A program made the translations under genes and the position numbers. The notes below the pieces were generated by a model. That model was not told the origin of the DNA and searched no databases. It was given only the letters and a program-made list of their open reading frames with translations. From positions 47,544,617 to 47,608,616 of the forward strand of contig CM035173.1 in NCBI GenBank assembly GCA_020205615.1: 64,000 nt of DNA. Direction: 5' to 3'. Numbering within the stretch: the first letter of the stretch is position 1; every line of letters starts with the position of its first letter. Origin of the DNA: Panax quinquefolius (lineage: Eukaryota; Streptophyta; Magnoliopsida; Apiales; Araliaceae). Shown piece by piece: positions 22,102 through 35,023 of the stretch.

Positions 22102-22419
22102 TGATGGGAGCTTGGAGGTGTTTTTGCCAGGAAGTTTGGTCTTACAAGAGGAGGGAAAGAATTTTGAGAATTTGAGATTGCAAATGGGATGAGTGAGATT
22201 GTTGAGTTTGGAGGTAAGGGTTTAAAGTTGGTTTGTCTTTTTTAATTCGCGCGCTTCTCGGAGGCGGCTATTAAATGTTTTTCCATCATTGCAAACATGG
22301 GGGAGGTTGGTGGCCCCCTACTTAATGGGGTGAGTTCCCGAGGAGGCTGTTGGGCTTTTAAGCCTTTGTTGGTAATCATTGGGCTTTGTTCGAGTTACTC
22401 TTCAATTAAATGTTCCATT
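22102..22419. other. Tat region upstream of the antisense ORF
   Basis: No coding sequence. On the minus strand this would be the promoter or leader of the antisense ORF, but no clear TATA box was seen. It ends at CCATT (22415-22419), the left target duplication of the Tekay insertion. Confidence 0.5.
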
Positions 22420-23519
22420 TGTAAGACCCTAACTTTTATGAATAAAGATTAATTTTTCTCTAAATATTATTTTAGAATATTATGGTGTGGATTAGATATA
22501 ATGTAATAGTTGTGGGTAATATTTATAAATTTTGCAAAGTAAGAAAGTTGTCATAAAATATTCTATTGGTCAGGAAATATTCATTTTATCAGGGAATATT
22601 CGTACGACGGCACAATCATTGGTGGACCCCACAACGGAATTATTGTCGGAGTTAGAAAACGACAGAAATATCTTTTTATAAAAATAACAGCGAAAGTTTT
22701 ACCATTAACTGTTGAAATACTCGTTGATAAAAGTATAGTAATACGTGTGGTTGCATAGTAGCACACGGTATTGTACAGTATATTTGATTATTGATGCTTA
22801 TGTGATAAGTCACTCAGTTTTATTCAATAATTGCCATAGTAATTGTTGCACAGTATCTCATATTATTGATTAAATTATTGTCACAGTATCATCTGCACAA
22901 TATTTTATATTATTAAATCAATAATTGACACGACATAATTATTCATATTATTAGTTAGCATTATTGGCAATGTCTAGAAAATTCTGTCGAGGAAATGGGT
23001 TAGGTTATCTAATTGCACGCCAATAAGGATAAATCCTTATCGAAAAGCCCCCTCTTTCCTGGGAATGATCTGGTTGTTAATATTGTGAGCTTATAATATT
23101 ATTTATGAATAATTATTATGTGGTGGATATTAGTTCAATTTTAATATTAATTAAGGAATTTTGCATTTGTTGAAAGTTTGACATATTTTTCTGTGAAATT
23201 ATAATTATCACCTCCATATATATTATTATAATATATTATAATTGTTTAATAATAATATTTTTATAATATATAAGCATTTGGTTAAGGAACGGAAGTAAAC
23301 AAAATGTATATGAATACTTTGTTTTCAAAAAAGAAGTTTGTAACATTGTTTTGATTGGTGGGAATGGTTGGTGGAGAAATTAGGTCTGCAAAGTTATGTT
23401 TCTCGTGTGTGGGACCCCAATAATTGAAAAAAGAGAGGAGTTAGGCAAACATATTAGGCAGAGAAAAAAAAAAATCAGAGTTGGCTTGCTTTGATTTTTT
23501 TCTTTTCTTCCTCCGTTGC

Positions 23520-23527
23520 TATAAATA
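23520..23527 (+). promoter_or_regulatory. TATA box of the Tekay 5' LTR
   Basis: TATAAATA. Equivalent boxes occur in the other copies: 33569-33576 (TATATATA), 25693-25700 and 46108-46115 on plus; 8350-8357, about 38563-38569, 44549-44556 and 53485-53492 on minus. Confidence 0.65.
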
Positions 23528-24363
23528 GGAGGTAACCCCTCCTTCCTAAAACACACCTTCAATATCAGAAATCCTTATTCTATACTATTGTTAGTATTTT
23601 TCTTGAGTATAAGGATACTTTGAGCGTAGTTTTTGTGCAATATTTTCTAAGAATAATATTCGATATTCTAGTCAAATCCAGTTTCTACTAAGGTAAAGGA
23701 TATTATTTTATTTTAATACTCGTAAGAAATATTATTTTCTTTCATACTCCATATTATGGAAGGGATATTATTTCATTTCATATTCCTAAATTTAAATTTA
23801 ATATGGTAAGTATTGCTTCTATAATTCCTGAAATTAGTTGAATATCCTTGAAATTTGCGCTTCATCTAGTATCGTTTCACAGAAATATTTTTCTGAACAT
23901 TCTTGTTAAATTTTAATCTTTTCATGCCGGGGTACTATTCACGGGGTACTATTGACTCGGGTACTATTCACCCGAGGTACTATTCATGATAAAAATTGAT
24001 TTCTTTTATGTCTAAATCATTTTTTATACAATATTATTCTTGAATTTTACTCTACAAAGCAATATCATATTGACAATTTGGACATTATTGAATTCTGGAT
24101 AAATTGAATTATAAATCCTTCAAATTTATCCTTTGCTTTCATTTAATTGAATTCTTATATCATTGACATTATCCTCATGCTTATATTGTGATGAAAGTCA
24201 TCTTTGGCCCGTAGTGCATAGATGGACTGTTTGATTGGTATGATTATGACCAGAGATTATTCAGTATAATTATGACCTGTAATATTACAAATGATGTGAT
24301 AGAAGTCCTCATTGGCCTGTAGTGCATTGATGGACAGTTGTTGGCATGATCATGACCATTGGT

Positions 24364-27043
24364 TGTAAGACCCCAAATTATTAATAAATGAAATTTAATT
24401 TCCTCTATTTATTATGTTGAAATAGTAAGGGTTGATTTGATTAATGTGGAGAGTTATGGGTAAAATGCGTAATTGTTTCAAACAAGCAAGTGGTTTTAAA
24501 ATATTCATTTTATCGGAGAATATTCGTTTGGTCGTGGAATATTCTTACTGTCGGGGAATATTCGTACGACGGTGCCGCCTTGTGTGGGCCCCATAACAGA
24601 AAGTGATTGGATGAAGAAAACGACAAGAATAAGTTGTTTATAAATAACTGGCAGTAGTTATTACAAGATTATCTTTGTTAGAATACTCGATGGTTAAAAT
24701 ACAAGAGCTTTGCAGGTATTGCACCAATTATTGATTCTTACGTAAGAAGGCACTACTCAATAATTGTTACAAAGAATTATTATTCAAGATTTTATTTTAT
24801 TGATTCAATAATTGCTACGTTGATATTTTATATTCTTCGTTGTTTTAATAATTGTCATTACACAGTATTTTCTATTATCGGAGCAATAATTCATATTATC
24901 TGACAATATTATTAGATAACGTTATTGGCAATGTCTAGAAAGTTCTGTCTAAGGAGAGGTTTGGTCATCTAATTGCGCACCAGTAAGGAGAGATCCTTAT
25001 TGGAAAGCCCCCTCTTTCCTGGGAACTGCCTAGTTGTCAGTATTGTGATTCTGTAATATTATTTGTGAATAATTAATTATTGATTTATATGATGAGAAAA
25101 ATATTGATTTTATGCGGATATAGATGGAGAATTTTTTTTTAATGTGACAATTGTTGAAAATTAATATTTTATCTTTTTCTGATAAAATAATTCATTTAAA
25201 TATATTATTTTAATAATATATTAATGGTGATATTTTTACAATGAATGTGGGATATATGAATAAATGAGGAGGAAGAGTATTTTTGTTGGATTAAATGTTT
25301 AACACATGTTTTGCGTGTTGGTGGACACAATTCTTGACCGAAAATTGATTATAGCTTATAAAATCGTCCGTTTGTGGATTTCGGTCAATTTCTGTTTGGA
25401 ATTTGGAAAAATTTTCTTCTGCAAAGTTGTAGAGAATGAAATTTCCTATGGAAAAGATAGTGGTTTGAATTTTTCTGATAAAAGGGCTATTTATTGTGAA
25501 TTATTTAAGTTTCGGTATATCGGGTCTGAATTGATTTTTGGAGTTTTAAGTGCTTTTTGTTAGAAAAACGTTTTTGTTGCTTTTGGCACATGTGTGGCTG
25601 ATTTCTTTGGTCAAAATGGTGGGCTAAGGAAAATTATATAAATATATTAATATTATATTCAATTTTCTGCTTTGGTGTTCTAAGCATTTTCCTATAAATA
25701 GGGTGCTTAGGTTAGAATTGAAAATCACACCAGAAACTGAAATCTTCTCTCTCTTTCTCTCTCGATATATTGAGTGTATTCTTGTGAGTATTTTGATACT
25801 TGGAGTGTTGCTATACGGTGCAAGTTCAAGTCATAGCTTATATCTGGTGTTTCAATTAGAAGTACTGTCTTTACGAGGTAAGGGATGTTCTTTTAAAAAT
25901 GATATTATTTCTTTCAATATCATTATGCCGGAATATTGGTAAGATTTTTCTTGTGAAATTCCATTCTTTTCATGTCAGAGTTACTATTCATGAGTTACTA
26001 TTCACGAGTACTATTTATGAAGCATGATACTTTTTTTTATAGAATTTCTATCTTTTAGTGTCGAAGTTACTATTCACGATATCGTTATTATTCACGATAC
26101 TCAAGACTATTCATTTATCACGACACTATTCACAGAAAAATTAAATTTTCTTTTCTGTGTCCAAGATTGTCTATTATGGATACTAGCTTTGATTGTATCC
26201 ATGTTTTGATCATTCTTGAATTTTACTTCACCATGATTATTTATGAAGTATTCTTGAACTCGGATTGTTTATAGTACGAATCCTTAATAGTTGTTCTTTT
26301 GTTTCACTGGATTCATTTTCTTTAAAATTATTTTCATCATCCTCAGTCCTAAATGATGATGTTACTGAATATCTTTGGCCTGTAGTGCAAAGATGGTTGA
26401 TTTTATTATGAATATCTTTGGCCCGTAGTCCAAAGATGTACAGGTGTTGTGATGAACATGACCGACTGATGAATATCTTTGGCCTGTAGTGCAAAGATGA
26501 ATATTTGATTCAAGATGTATATTGATTGATGTTACAGGGATAAAATATTGATGATGGACTTTTAAATTCATAGATAATAGTAGATTTCATTCTCTACGTA
26601 ACTCTTCTATGAATTATTATTTCCGCTGCGAATATTAATCTGAAACTTGTTGTCTATTGTATTCTATCAAATTTTTCCTTGTTGAAGACTAACGATAATT
26701 TGTTCTATATTATCGTAGTCATAATATTCTTTACTGGGCTAGTTGAGCTCACCCTTTTCTTTTTTGTTCCATTTTTCTTCTCAGGAGGCGAGAATGTAGC
26801 GAGTTCTAGTCGGGGTGTGGAATGATGGTTCTGAGAGTTGTTTTAGTAGTCCTCACCATTTTTGTAAAATAATGTATCAATAATTGTAATGAGGATTTAG
26901 TTGGGTATGGATATTGTCTAGATGACAATATTTGTATTTAAACTCACAGTTTATGTATTGTATTACTAAAGTTGTAGTTGTTTCTGTACCATGTTATTGA
27001 CGACCTAAAATGGGTGATGTATACCTATTTTGGGGGCGTCACA
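24364..27043 (+). mobile_element. Tekay-family solo LTR inside the Tekay 5' LTR
   Basis: TGTAAGACCCC...GGGGCGTCACA, 2680 bp, flanked by TTGGT on both sides (24359-24363, 27044-27048). It is same-sense as its host but of a different subfamily: around the TATA box (25693-25700) it reads CTATAAATAGGGTGCTTAGG, as do the copies at 36396 and 41933 on the other strand. It carries three shared-loop hairpins (26371-26394, 26414-26437, 26475-26498) and a short TTACTATTCACGA array at about 25975-26130. Confidence 0.93.
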
Positions 27044-27633
27044 TTGGTGATAATAATGAATATCCTTGGCCCGTAGTGCATGGATAATTCAGTGATATGT
27101 ATTATTTATTGAGCCGAGTCTCAGTAATAAAATTGATGATAAACTTTTAAATCATAGAAGATAGTAGATATCATGCTCTACTTGACTCTTCTAAGGAATT
27201 GTTTGTTCCACTGCAGTTAAACTTGTTGTCTATTATATTCTATCAGTTTATCACTGTTGAAGGCTAATGATAATTTATTCTGCATTATCTTAGTCATAAT
27301 ATTCTTTACTGGGCTAGTTGAGCTCACCCTTTGCTTTCATTGTTTTCTTCAGGAAATGAGAATATAGCTGAGACTAGTCGTGGGATGGAGTGACGGTCCA
27401 GATGGTGATTTTAGTAGTCCTCACTATTCTATGAAATAGTGTGATAATAATTATAATAAGATTAAATTTGAGTTTGGATATTGTCTAGAAGGCAATATTC
27501 GTGTTTAAACTCCTAGCATATGTTTTTGTCGTATTTACACGACAGTTGTATTAATTAAGTTGTTTATGAATTTTGTACCATGTATTTGGCAACTCAGAAT
27601 GGGTTATGTATACCTATTTTGGGGGCGTCACAG

Positions 27634-27646
27634 TTGGTATCAAAGC
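27634..27646 (+). other. Primer-binding site of the Tekay element (initiator Met tRNA type)
   Basis: TTGGTATCAAAGC one base after the 5' LTR, one mismatch from the common plant TGGTATCAGAGC primer site complementary to initiator Met tRNA. Confidence 0.85.
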
Positions 27647-27847
27647 TTAGGGATATGATCCCTGGCTGAGATGTGAGACTAGAACTAGGAAGGGAGAGAC
27701 GGGTAAATCCTTCGCTAGTATGACATACCTAAGTTTATTTTTTATTTAATTGGTCGGTCAGAATATAGGTATAATATGTGGTATGTCAATTAACCCTTGT
27801 TTTGTGGCAATATTTATAAATGACATCTTAAAATGTTGAGATAAGCA

Positions 27848-29577
27848 ATGGAGCATAGGATACCGTTGAGTCACCACAGATCAATAACCAGGATAATGTG
27901 CATCAGGAAGGCAACAATCCTCATCTAAACAACACCGACCAAATGATGAATGACGGGATGTTTAGGAGCTTTCTGCAATTCATGCAACACCAAGCGAGAG
28001 AGACTCCTATTCAAAATACAGGTGGAAACACTGGCAACTCTCGGATGGTCACCGCTAAGCAATTCAAGGAGTTGGGACCACCAGAGTTTTTGGGAAAGCC
28101 AGAACCACTTAAGACAGATACGTGGATAAAGCAGATCACTAAGATATTTGATGTCTTGGGATGCTCTGAAGAGAAAAAGGTTCCCATTGCCACCTTCATG
28201 CTGCGAAGAAAGGCAGATCATTGGTGGGAATCTATAAAACGTACCCAGCCTGCCGCACTGAAGATGTCTTGGGAGAAATTCCAAGAATTGTTCAGCGACA
28301 AGTACTTCCCTGAAAGTATTCGTCATATGAAGGAGGTAGAATTCATCAAGTTGGAGCAAAAAAATATGACCGTGTCGCAGTACGGGGCTAAGTTTGCCGA
28401 GTTGTCCTAGTTTGCATCCCATTTGGTTGATAATGAGGAGCATATGACGCGAATGTTTCTTTGAGATTTGAAACCCGAAATACGTCAATACCTAATTTCT
28501 CACAAACTTTTCTTGTATTCAGATGTTGTGAATAGGGCTCAGTTATTGGAGCGCAATAATGAGTTAACCCAACCAAGAGAGAGTAGATGGCAAAATGATA
28601 ATACCAGTGGTAACAGTCATCGAAGCGGTGACAACAAACGTGAAGAAAATCAATATGCCAGAAATGGTAACCAGTTTGGTGGTAATTCTGGCCAAGATAA
28701 TAGAAGTCGAAATTTTAAGAAGAGAAGGTTCAATAATGATTGAAAGACAGCAGCACCAGCACCTATTTTCAAGGAAAGAGAACGACCACCGGTCGTATGC
28801 TACAAATGCGGAGGGGACGGACACATCAGTCCAAACTGTATGCAAAAACCCAAAGCATGTTACAATTACGAAGAAGAAGGTCACCTAGCTCAATTTTTTT
28901 GTGTAGTGAAGTCGAGTCCAGCTGGGATGGAGACACCAAAGGCCATCCCAAACAAGTCAAAGCCAGTAGTTCAAGGGAGAGCATTTGTCATGACCTCCCA
29001 AAAAGTAAGGAACCCAAACGAGGTTATCACGGGTAAGCTAATCATAAACTCTTGCAAAGTCTATACCTTATTTGATACCGGTTCTACCCATTCTTTTGTT
29101 TCACCTACTTGCGTTCAACGTTTAAATTTGACTCCAGAGAAATTAGACTTTGACTTATCTGTTGAAACTCTATTGGGAGAAACCTTCATTACATCCACTA
29201 TTTATAAGTCTTGTTTGATTCAAATCGGCACCCTTACATTACCTGTCGACCTTATCTCTTTGAAAATACTTGCATTTGATGTGATTTTAGGGATTGATTG
29301 GTTAACTATTCATCATGAAATAATTGATTATTTTTGTAAGGTTGTTAGCTTTCATATTCCTAACCAACCTATTATGCGAATTCAAGCAACCACACTACTA
29401 AAGTCAATCACTGTCATATCAAGCCATAAAGCTATTCGTTTATTGATAAACGGATATCAAGCTTTCTTAGTCCATGTCACGGATTTAAATAAAAATACGT
29501 CAGATTTGAATGATATTTCTATTGTTAATAAATTTCCTGACGTATTCCCTGAAGAACTTTCTGGCCTACCCCTATAG
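27848..29577 (+). pseudogene. Tekay gag and protease, broken
   Basis: An ATG lies at 27848 but its frame closes early. The gag frame is open from about 27857 and carries the capsid domain (FLGKPEPLKTDTWIKQ, DHWWES, FSDKYFPESIR). It has stops at 28408, 28461 and 28741. The first zinc knuckle is intact (CYKCGGDGHISPNC, C-x2-C-x4-H-x4-C), while the second has its second Cys replaced by Tyr (CYNYEEEGHLAQFFC). The protease active site is DTGST at 29074-29088, followed by VILGIDWL. Gag and pol share one frame here, as in chromoviruses. Confidence 0.85.
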
Positions 29578-32441
29578 TGTGAAATTGAGTTTTGTATTGA
29601 TCTTGAACCCAGTACAAAACCTATTTCCAAAGCCCCATATCGAATGGCTCCTAGTGAACTTCAGGAGTTAGAAACCCAACTGCAGGAGTTATTAGACATT
29701 TTTTTCATTCGTCCTAGTACGTCTTCTTGGGGTGCTCCTGTTCTATTTGTAAAGAAGAAAGATGGGAGTATGTGACTTTGCATTGACTATCGGGAGTTGA
29801 ATCATGTCACCATCAAAAATAGGTACCCGTTACCTCGTATTGATGACCTGTTTGACTAGTTGCAAGGTGTCAAATTCTTTTCAAAGATTGATCTTCGTTC
29901 CGGATATCATCAGTTAAAATTAAAATTGATGACATTCCAATTCAGAACTCGGTACGGGCATTACGAATTCCTAGTCATATCTTTTGGATTGACTAATTCT
30001 CCTGTTGCTTTCATGGACATGATGAATTGAGTATTCAAGGAATATTTGGATCATTTTGTGGTTGTCTTTATTGATGACATCTTCATATATTTCAAAAGTC
30101 GTGAAGATCATTAGCATCACTTGAAGCTGATACTCCAAAAGTTTCATGAAAATAAGTTATATGCCAAGTTAAAGAAATGCGAGTTCTGGCTTGAGGAAGT
30201 AGCATTCCTTGGGCACGTGATATCAAATCATGGAATATCTGTTGACCCGACAAAGATTGAAGCAATACAAAGCTGGGAGCAACCTAAGTCGGTGACCGAG
30301 GTACGTAGCTTTCTTGGCTTAGCTGGTTATTATCAGAGATTCGTGGAAGGATTTTCTCGAATCGCTACTCCATTAACTCAGCTGACTCGAAAAGATACAA
30401 AATTCGGTTGGAGAGAGGAATGTGAGAAGAGTTTTCAAGAACTCAAGAGGAGACTCATTTTAGCACCTGTTCTGATAATACCATCTGGTTCAGAGGGATT
30501 TTTCATATACAGCGATGCTTCAGGCAAAGGTTTAGGATGTGTTCTCATGCAACATGGGAAAGTCATAGCCTATGCCTCATGACAACTCAAAGAATATGAG
30601 AGGAATTATCCTACTCATAATCTAGAGTAGGCAGCAGTCATTTTTGCGCTAAAGATCTGGAGGCCTTACCTGTATGGGGAGAAGGTGGAGATCTATACGG
30701 ATCATAAAAGCCTTAAATATTTCTTCACCCAAAAGGAACTCAACATGCGACAACGACGTTGGCTCGAGCTGTTGAAAGATTACGATTATACCATTCAATA
30801 CCATCCTGGAAAAGCGAATGTGGTAGCGGACTCGTTGAGTAGAAGGTCTTATGCGAGTACGAGTGCGATATTGTCAACGCAAAGGCCCATTTTGTATGAC
30901 TTACAAAGGATGGAAATAGAGTTAAAGACTCTAGGGACCCATGTGATGATGTCAAATATGCGAGTAGAATCAACTTTAATCGATAAAGTTAAAGCTGCTC
31001 AAGCTACAGACATGGAGCTGATGCGTATAAGGAAGAAAGTAAAAGAAGGTGTTGTTCCAGAAGCAAGAATCGATGAAGAAGGAATACTTCGACTCAACTC
31101 CTGACTTTGTGCTCCTAACGACTCTGATTTGAATTATAAAATCATGATGGAGGCGCACAACACACCGTTTGCAATCCATCCTGGGAGTACCAAAATTTAT
31201 CGTGATCTTCGACATACATTTTGGTGGAGAAATATGAAGAGAAAGATAGCAGAGTTTATCTCAAGGTGTCTATCTTGCCAACATGTCAAGGCGAAGCATC
31301 AAGTGCCAAAAGGTCCATTGCAACCACTTGAAATTCTATAATGGAAGTGGTAGCACATTACCATAGATTTTGTTACTGGTCTTCCCAAGGTTTCTCAAGG
31401 CATAGATTCGATTTGGGTCATTGTCGATAGATTAACAAAGTCTGCTCATTTCTTACTTATACGAGAAACTTATTCACTTGAACGTCTTGCTCGTCTATAC
31501 ATAAATGAGATTTTAATACTGCATGGTATGCCAGTATCCATAGTTTCTGATCGAGACCCAAGATTCACTTCACAGTTTTGGGTCAGTTTGCAGAAAGCTA
31601 TGGGCACATATTTATGATTTTGTTCGGCATATCACCCTCAGACGGACGGGCAATCAGAGAAGACTATTCTAACTCTTGAAGATCTATTTAGACTCTGTGT
31701 CCTTGACTTCAAAGGAAGTTGGGACAAGTTCTTGCCATTGGTGGAATTCTCCTACGACAACAGTTATCAAGTAAGTATCGGCATGGCTCCATTTGAGGAG
31801 TTGTATGGACGCAAGTGTCTTTCTCCAGTATGCTAGGATGAGGTGGGTGAAGCAACGTTGTTAGGACCGAAGTTGGTAGGCATGACAATGAAAAAGATAC
31901 AAATGATCCGGCAATGTATAAAAACCTCACAAGAACGACAAAAAAGTTATGTTGATCTTCATCAAAAGGATATGGAATTCAATGTTAGAGATCATGTGTT
32001 GTTATTTGTTGCTCCATGGAAAGGAGTTACAAGATTTGGAAAGATAGGAAACCTCAATCCTCGATTCATTGGCCCATTTGAAATCCTCGATCGAGTAGGA
32101 ACTGTGGCCTATAGACTCACCTTACCGCCAAATATGTCTCGTGTTCATAACGGTTTTCACATATCTATGTTACGTAAATATGCGGAAGACCCGAACCACA
32201 TTATTGAATTAGAACCAGACGAGATAGCGGAAGACTTAACGTATGAAGAGGTACCTGTTAAAATCTTGGATAAGAAGAAACATATCCTACGCTCCAAGGT
32301 TATACCTCAAGTCAAAGTTTTGTGGAGAAACCACGATGTTGAGAAATGACTTGGGAGTTATAATCTGAAATGAAATCAAGGTATCCTCACCTCTTCGACA
32401 TGCCAGGTACGTACACCAATTTCGAGGATAAATTTTCATAA
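29578..32441 (+). pseudogene. Tekay pol: RT, RNase H, integrase and chromodomain, broken
   Basis: RT shows [28 protein letters not shown] and the catalytic FIDD at 30067-30078. RNase H has [12 protein letters not shown] and [11 protein letters not shown]. Integrase has the zinc-binding CLSCQ and the D, D, E residues in TIDFVTG, SDRDPRF and GQSEK. The C-terminal part reads RFIGPFEIL, MLRKY and LTYEEVPVKIL, then VKVLWRNH. A frameshift there puts the chromodomain end (MTWEL) in another frame, which stops near 32441. In-frame stops include 29773, 29857, 30028, 30112, 30580 and 30628, mostly where CGA or CAG would be expected. Confidence 0.88.
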
Positions 32442-32452
32442 GAAAGGGAGGT
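32438..32452 (+). other. Polypurine tract of the Tekay element
   Basis: ATAAGAAAGGGAGGT directly before the 3' LTR, where plus-strand DNA synthesis would be primed. Confidence 0.75.
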
Positions 32453-34997
32453 TGTAAGACCCCAACTTTTATGAATAAAGATTAATTTTTCTCTAAATAT
32501 TTTTTTTGAATATTATGGTGTGGATTTGATATAATGTTATAGTTGTGGGTAATATTTACAAATTTTACAAAGTAAGCAAGTTGTCATAAAATATTCGATT
32601 GGTCAGGGAATATTCATTTTATCAGGGAATATTCGTACGACGACACAATCATTGGTGGACCCCACAACAAAATTATAGTCAGAGTTAGAAAATGACAGAA
32701 ATATATTTTTATAAAAATAACGGCAAAAGTTTTACCGTTAACTATTGAAATACCCGTTGATAAAAGTACAGTAATGCGCATGGTTGCATAGTAGCACACG
32801 GTATTGTACAGTATCTTTGATTATTGATGCTTACGTGAGAAGTCACTCAGTTTTATTCAATAATTGCCACAGTAATTGTTGCACAGTATCTCATATTATT
32901 GATTAAATTATTGTCACAGTATCATCTGCACAATATTTTATATTATTAAATTAATAATTGACACGACACAATTATTCATATTATTAGTTAGCTTTATTGG
33001 CAATGTCTAAAAAATTCTATCGAGGAAATGGGTTAGATTATCTAATTGCGCGCCAATAAGGATAAATACTTATCGAAAAGCCCCCTCTTTCCTGGGAATG
33101 ATCTGGTTGTTAATATTGTGAGCTTATAATATTATTTATGAATAATTATTATGTGGTGGATATTAGTTCAATTTTAATATTAATGAAATTATTTTGCATT
33201 TGTTGAAAGTTTGACATATTTTTCTGTGAAATTATAATTATCTCCTCCATATATATTATTATAATATATTATAATTGTTTAATAATATTATTATTATAAT
33301 ATACAAGCATCTGGTTAAGGAACGGAAGTAAACAAAATGTATATGAATACTTTGTTTTCAAAAAGCAGTTTGTAACATTGTTTTGATTGGTGGGAATGGT
33401 TGGTGGAAATGGTTGGTCGAGAAATTAGGTCTGCAAAGTTGTGTTTCTCACGTGTGGGACCCCAATAATTAAAAAAAGAGAGGAGTTAGGCAAACATATT
33501 AGGCAGAGAAGGAAAAAAAATGAGAGTTAGGCAGAATGTTTTGAATTTTTTTTTCTTCCTCCGTTGCTATATATAGGGGGTAACCCCTCCTTCCTAAAAC
33601 ACACCTTCAATATCAGAAATCCTTATTCTATAGTATTGTGTGTATTTTTCTTGAGTATAAGGATACTTTGAGCGTAGTGTTTGTGCAAGATTTTCTCAGA
33701 ATAATATCTGATATTCCAGTCAAATCCAGTTTCTACTAAGGTAAAGGATATTATTTTTTTTCAATACTCGTAAGAAATATTATTTTCTTTCATACTCCAT
33801 ATTATGGAAGGGATATTATTTCACTTCATATTCCTAAATTTAAACTTACTATGGTAAGTATGCTTCTATAATTCCTGATATTAGTAGAATACCCTTGAAA
33901 TTTGTGCTTCATCTAGTATCGTTTCACAGAAATATTTTTCTGAACATTCTTTTTAAATTTTAATCTTTCCATGTTGGGGTACTATTCACGAGGTACTATT
34001 CCCGAAGTACTATTCACGCTATACTATTCACTCGGGTACTATTCACCCGAGGTACTATTCATAAATTATTTTTGATACAATATTATTCTTGAATTTTACT
34101 CCACAAAGCAATATCAAGTTGACAATGTAGACATTATTGAATTATGGATAAATTAAATTATAAATCTTTAAACTTTATCCTTTGCTTTCATTTAATTGAA
34201 TTCTTATATCATTGTCATCATCTTCATGCTTATATTATGATGAAAGACATCTTTGGCTCGTAGTGCATAGATGGACTATTGATTGGTATGATTATGACCA
34301 GGGATTATTCGGTATAATCATGACCTGTAATGTTACAAATGATGTGGTAAAAGTCCTCATTCGCCCGTAGAAGTGCATTGATGGACGGTTGTTGCACGAT
34401 CATGAATTATTGGTGATAATAATGAATATCATTGGCCCGTAGTGCATGGATAATTCAGTGATGTGGATTATTTATTGAGCTGAGTCTCAGCGATAAAATT
34501 GATGATAAACTTTTAAATCATAGAATATAGTAGATATCATGCTCTACTTGATTCTTCTAATGGATTATTTTTTCCGCTGCAGTTAAACTTGTTTTCTATT
34601 ATATTCTATCAGTTTTACATTGTTGAAGGCTAACGATTATTTTTTCTACATTATCTTAGTCATAATATTCTTTACTGAACTAGTTGAGCTCACCCTTTGC
34701 TTTCATTGTTCTCTTTAGGAAATTAGAATATAGTTGGGACTAGTCGGGGAACGGAGTGACGGTCTATATGGTTGTTTTTGTCGTCCTCACTATTATATGA
34801 AATAGTGTGATAATAATTGTAATAAGATTAAATTTGAGTTTGGATATTGTCTAGAAGGAAATATTCGTGTTAAAACTCCTAGCATATGTTTTGTCGTATT
34901 TACATGACAGTTGTATTAATTAAGTTGTATTTGAATTTTGTACCATGTATTTGGTGACTCAGAATGTGTGATGTATACCTATTTTGGGGGCGTCACA
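32453..34997 (+). repeat. 3' LTR of the Tekay element
   Basis: 2545 bp, TGTAAGACCCC...GGGGGCGTCACA, followed by the TSD copy CCATT. The TATA box is TATATATA at 33569-33576. A GGTACTATTCACG minisatellite lies at about 33975-34066. Shared-loop hairpins are present near 34246-34275, 34350-34385 and 34430-34455. Confidence 0.93.
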
Positions 34998-35007
34998 CCA
35001 TTCAACC

Positions 35008-35023
35008 AAAGACAGAGGGGCAA
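35008..35023 (+). other. Polypurine tract of the Tat element
   Basis: AAAGACAGAGGGGCAA immediately before the Tat 3' LTR and only 10 bp after the Tekay insertion ends. Confidence 0.6.

Larger units (their letters stand above)
22420..27632 (+). repeat. 5' LTR of the Tekay element, split by a nested solo LTR
   Basis: Its own length is about 2528 bp once the insertion 24364-27043 and its duplication are removed, matching the 2545-bp 3' LTR. The TATA box TATAAATA lies at 23520-23527. A GGTACTATTCAC-type minisatellite lies at about 23930-23993. Shared-loop hairpins lie at 24200-24223, 24305-24335 and 27061-27086, about 680 nt or more downstream of the TATA box and so probably in the transcribed leader. 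Confidence 0.92.
22420..34997 (+). mobile_element. Tekay/Del-type chromovirus (Ty3/gypsy), two LTRs, inactive
   Basis: The LTRs start TGTAAGACCC and end GGGGGCGTCACA. An exact 5-bp duplication CCATT flanks the element (22415-22419, 34998-35002). The interior has an initiator-Met-tRNA-type primer site, gag with CCHC knuckles, a DTGST protease, RT, RNase H, integrase and a C-terminal chromodomain-like segment, in the order typical of chromoviruses. Long LTRs of about 2.5 kb and the integrase C-terminus suggest the Tekay (Del) clade. Without the nested solo LTR the element is about 9.9 kb. Many in-frame stops abolish coding. Confidence 0.9.

Noticed and set aside
25306..25942. Open frames in the solo LTR at 24364
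   Set aside because: They span the TATA box and LTR landmarks shared with non-coding copies, so they are accidental.
27925..28488. 187-codon minus-strand open frame
   Set aside because: It lies opposite the Tekay gag, which has clear capsid motifs on the plus strand; it is a shadow frame.
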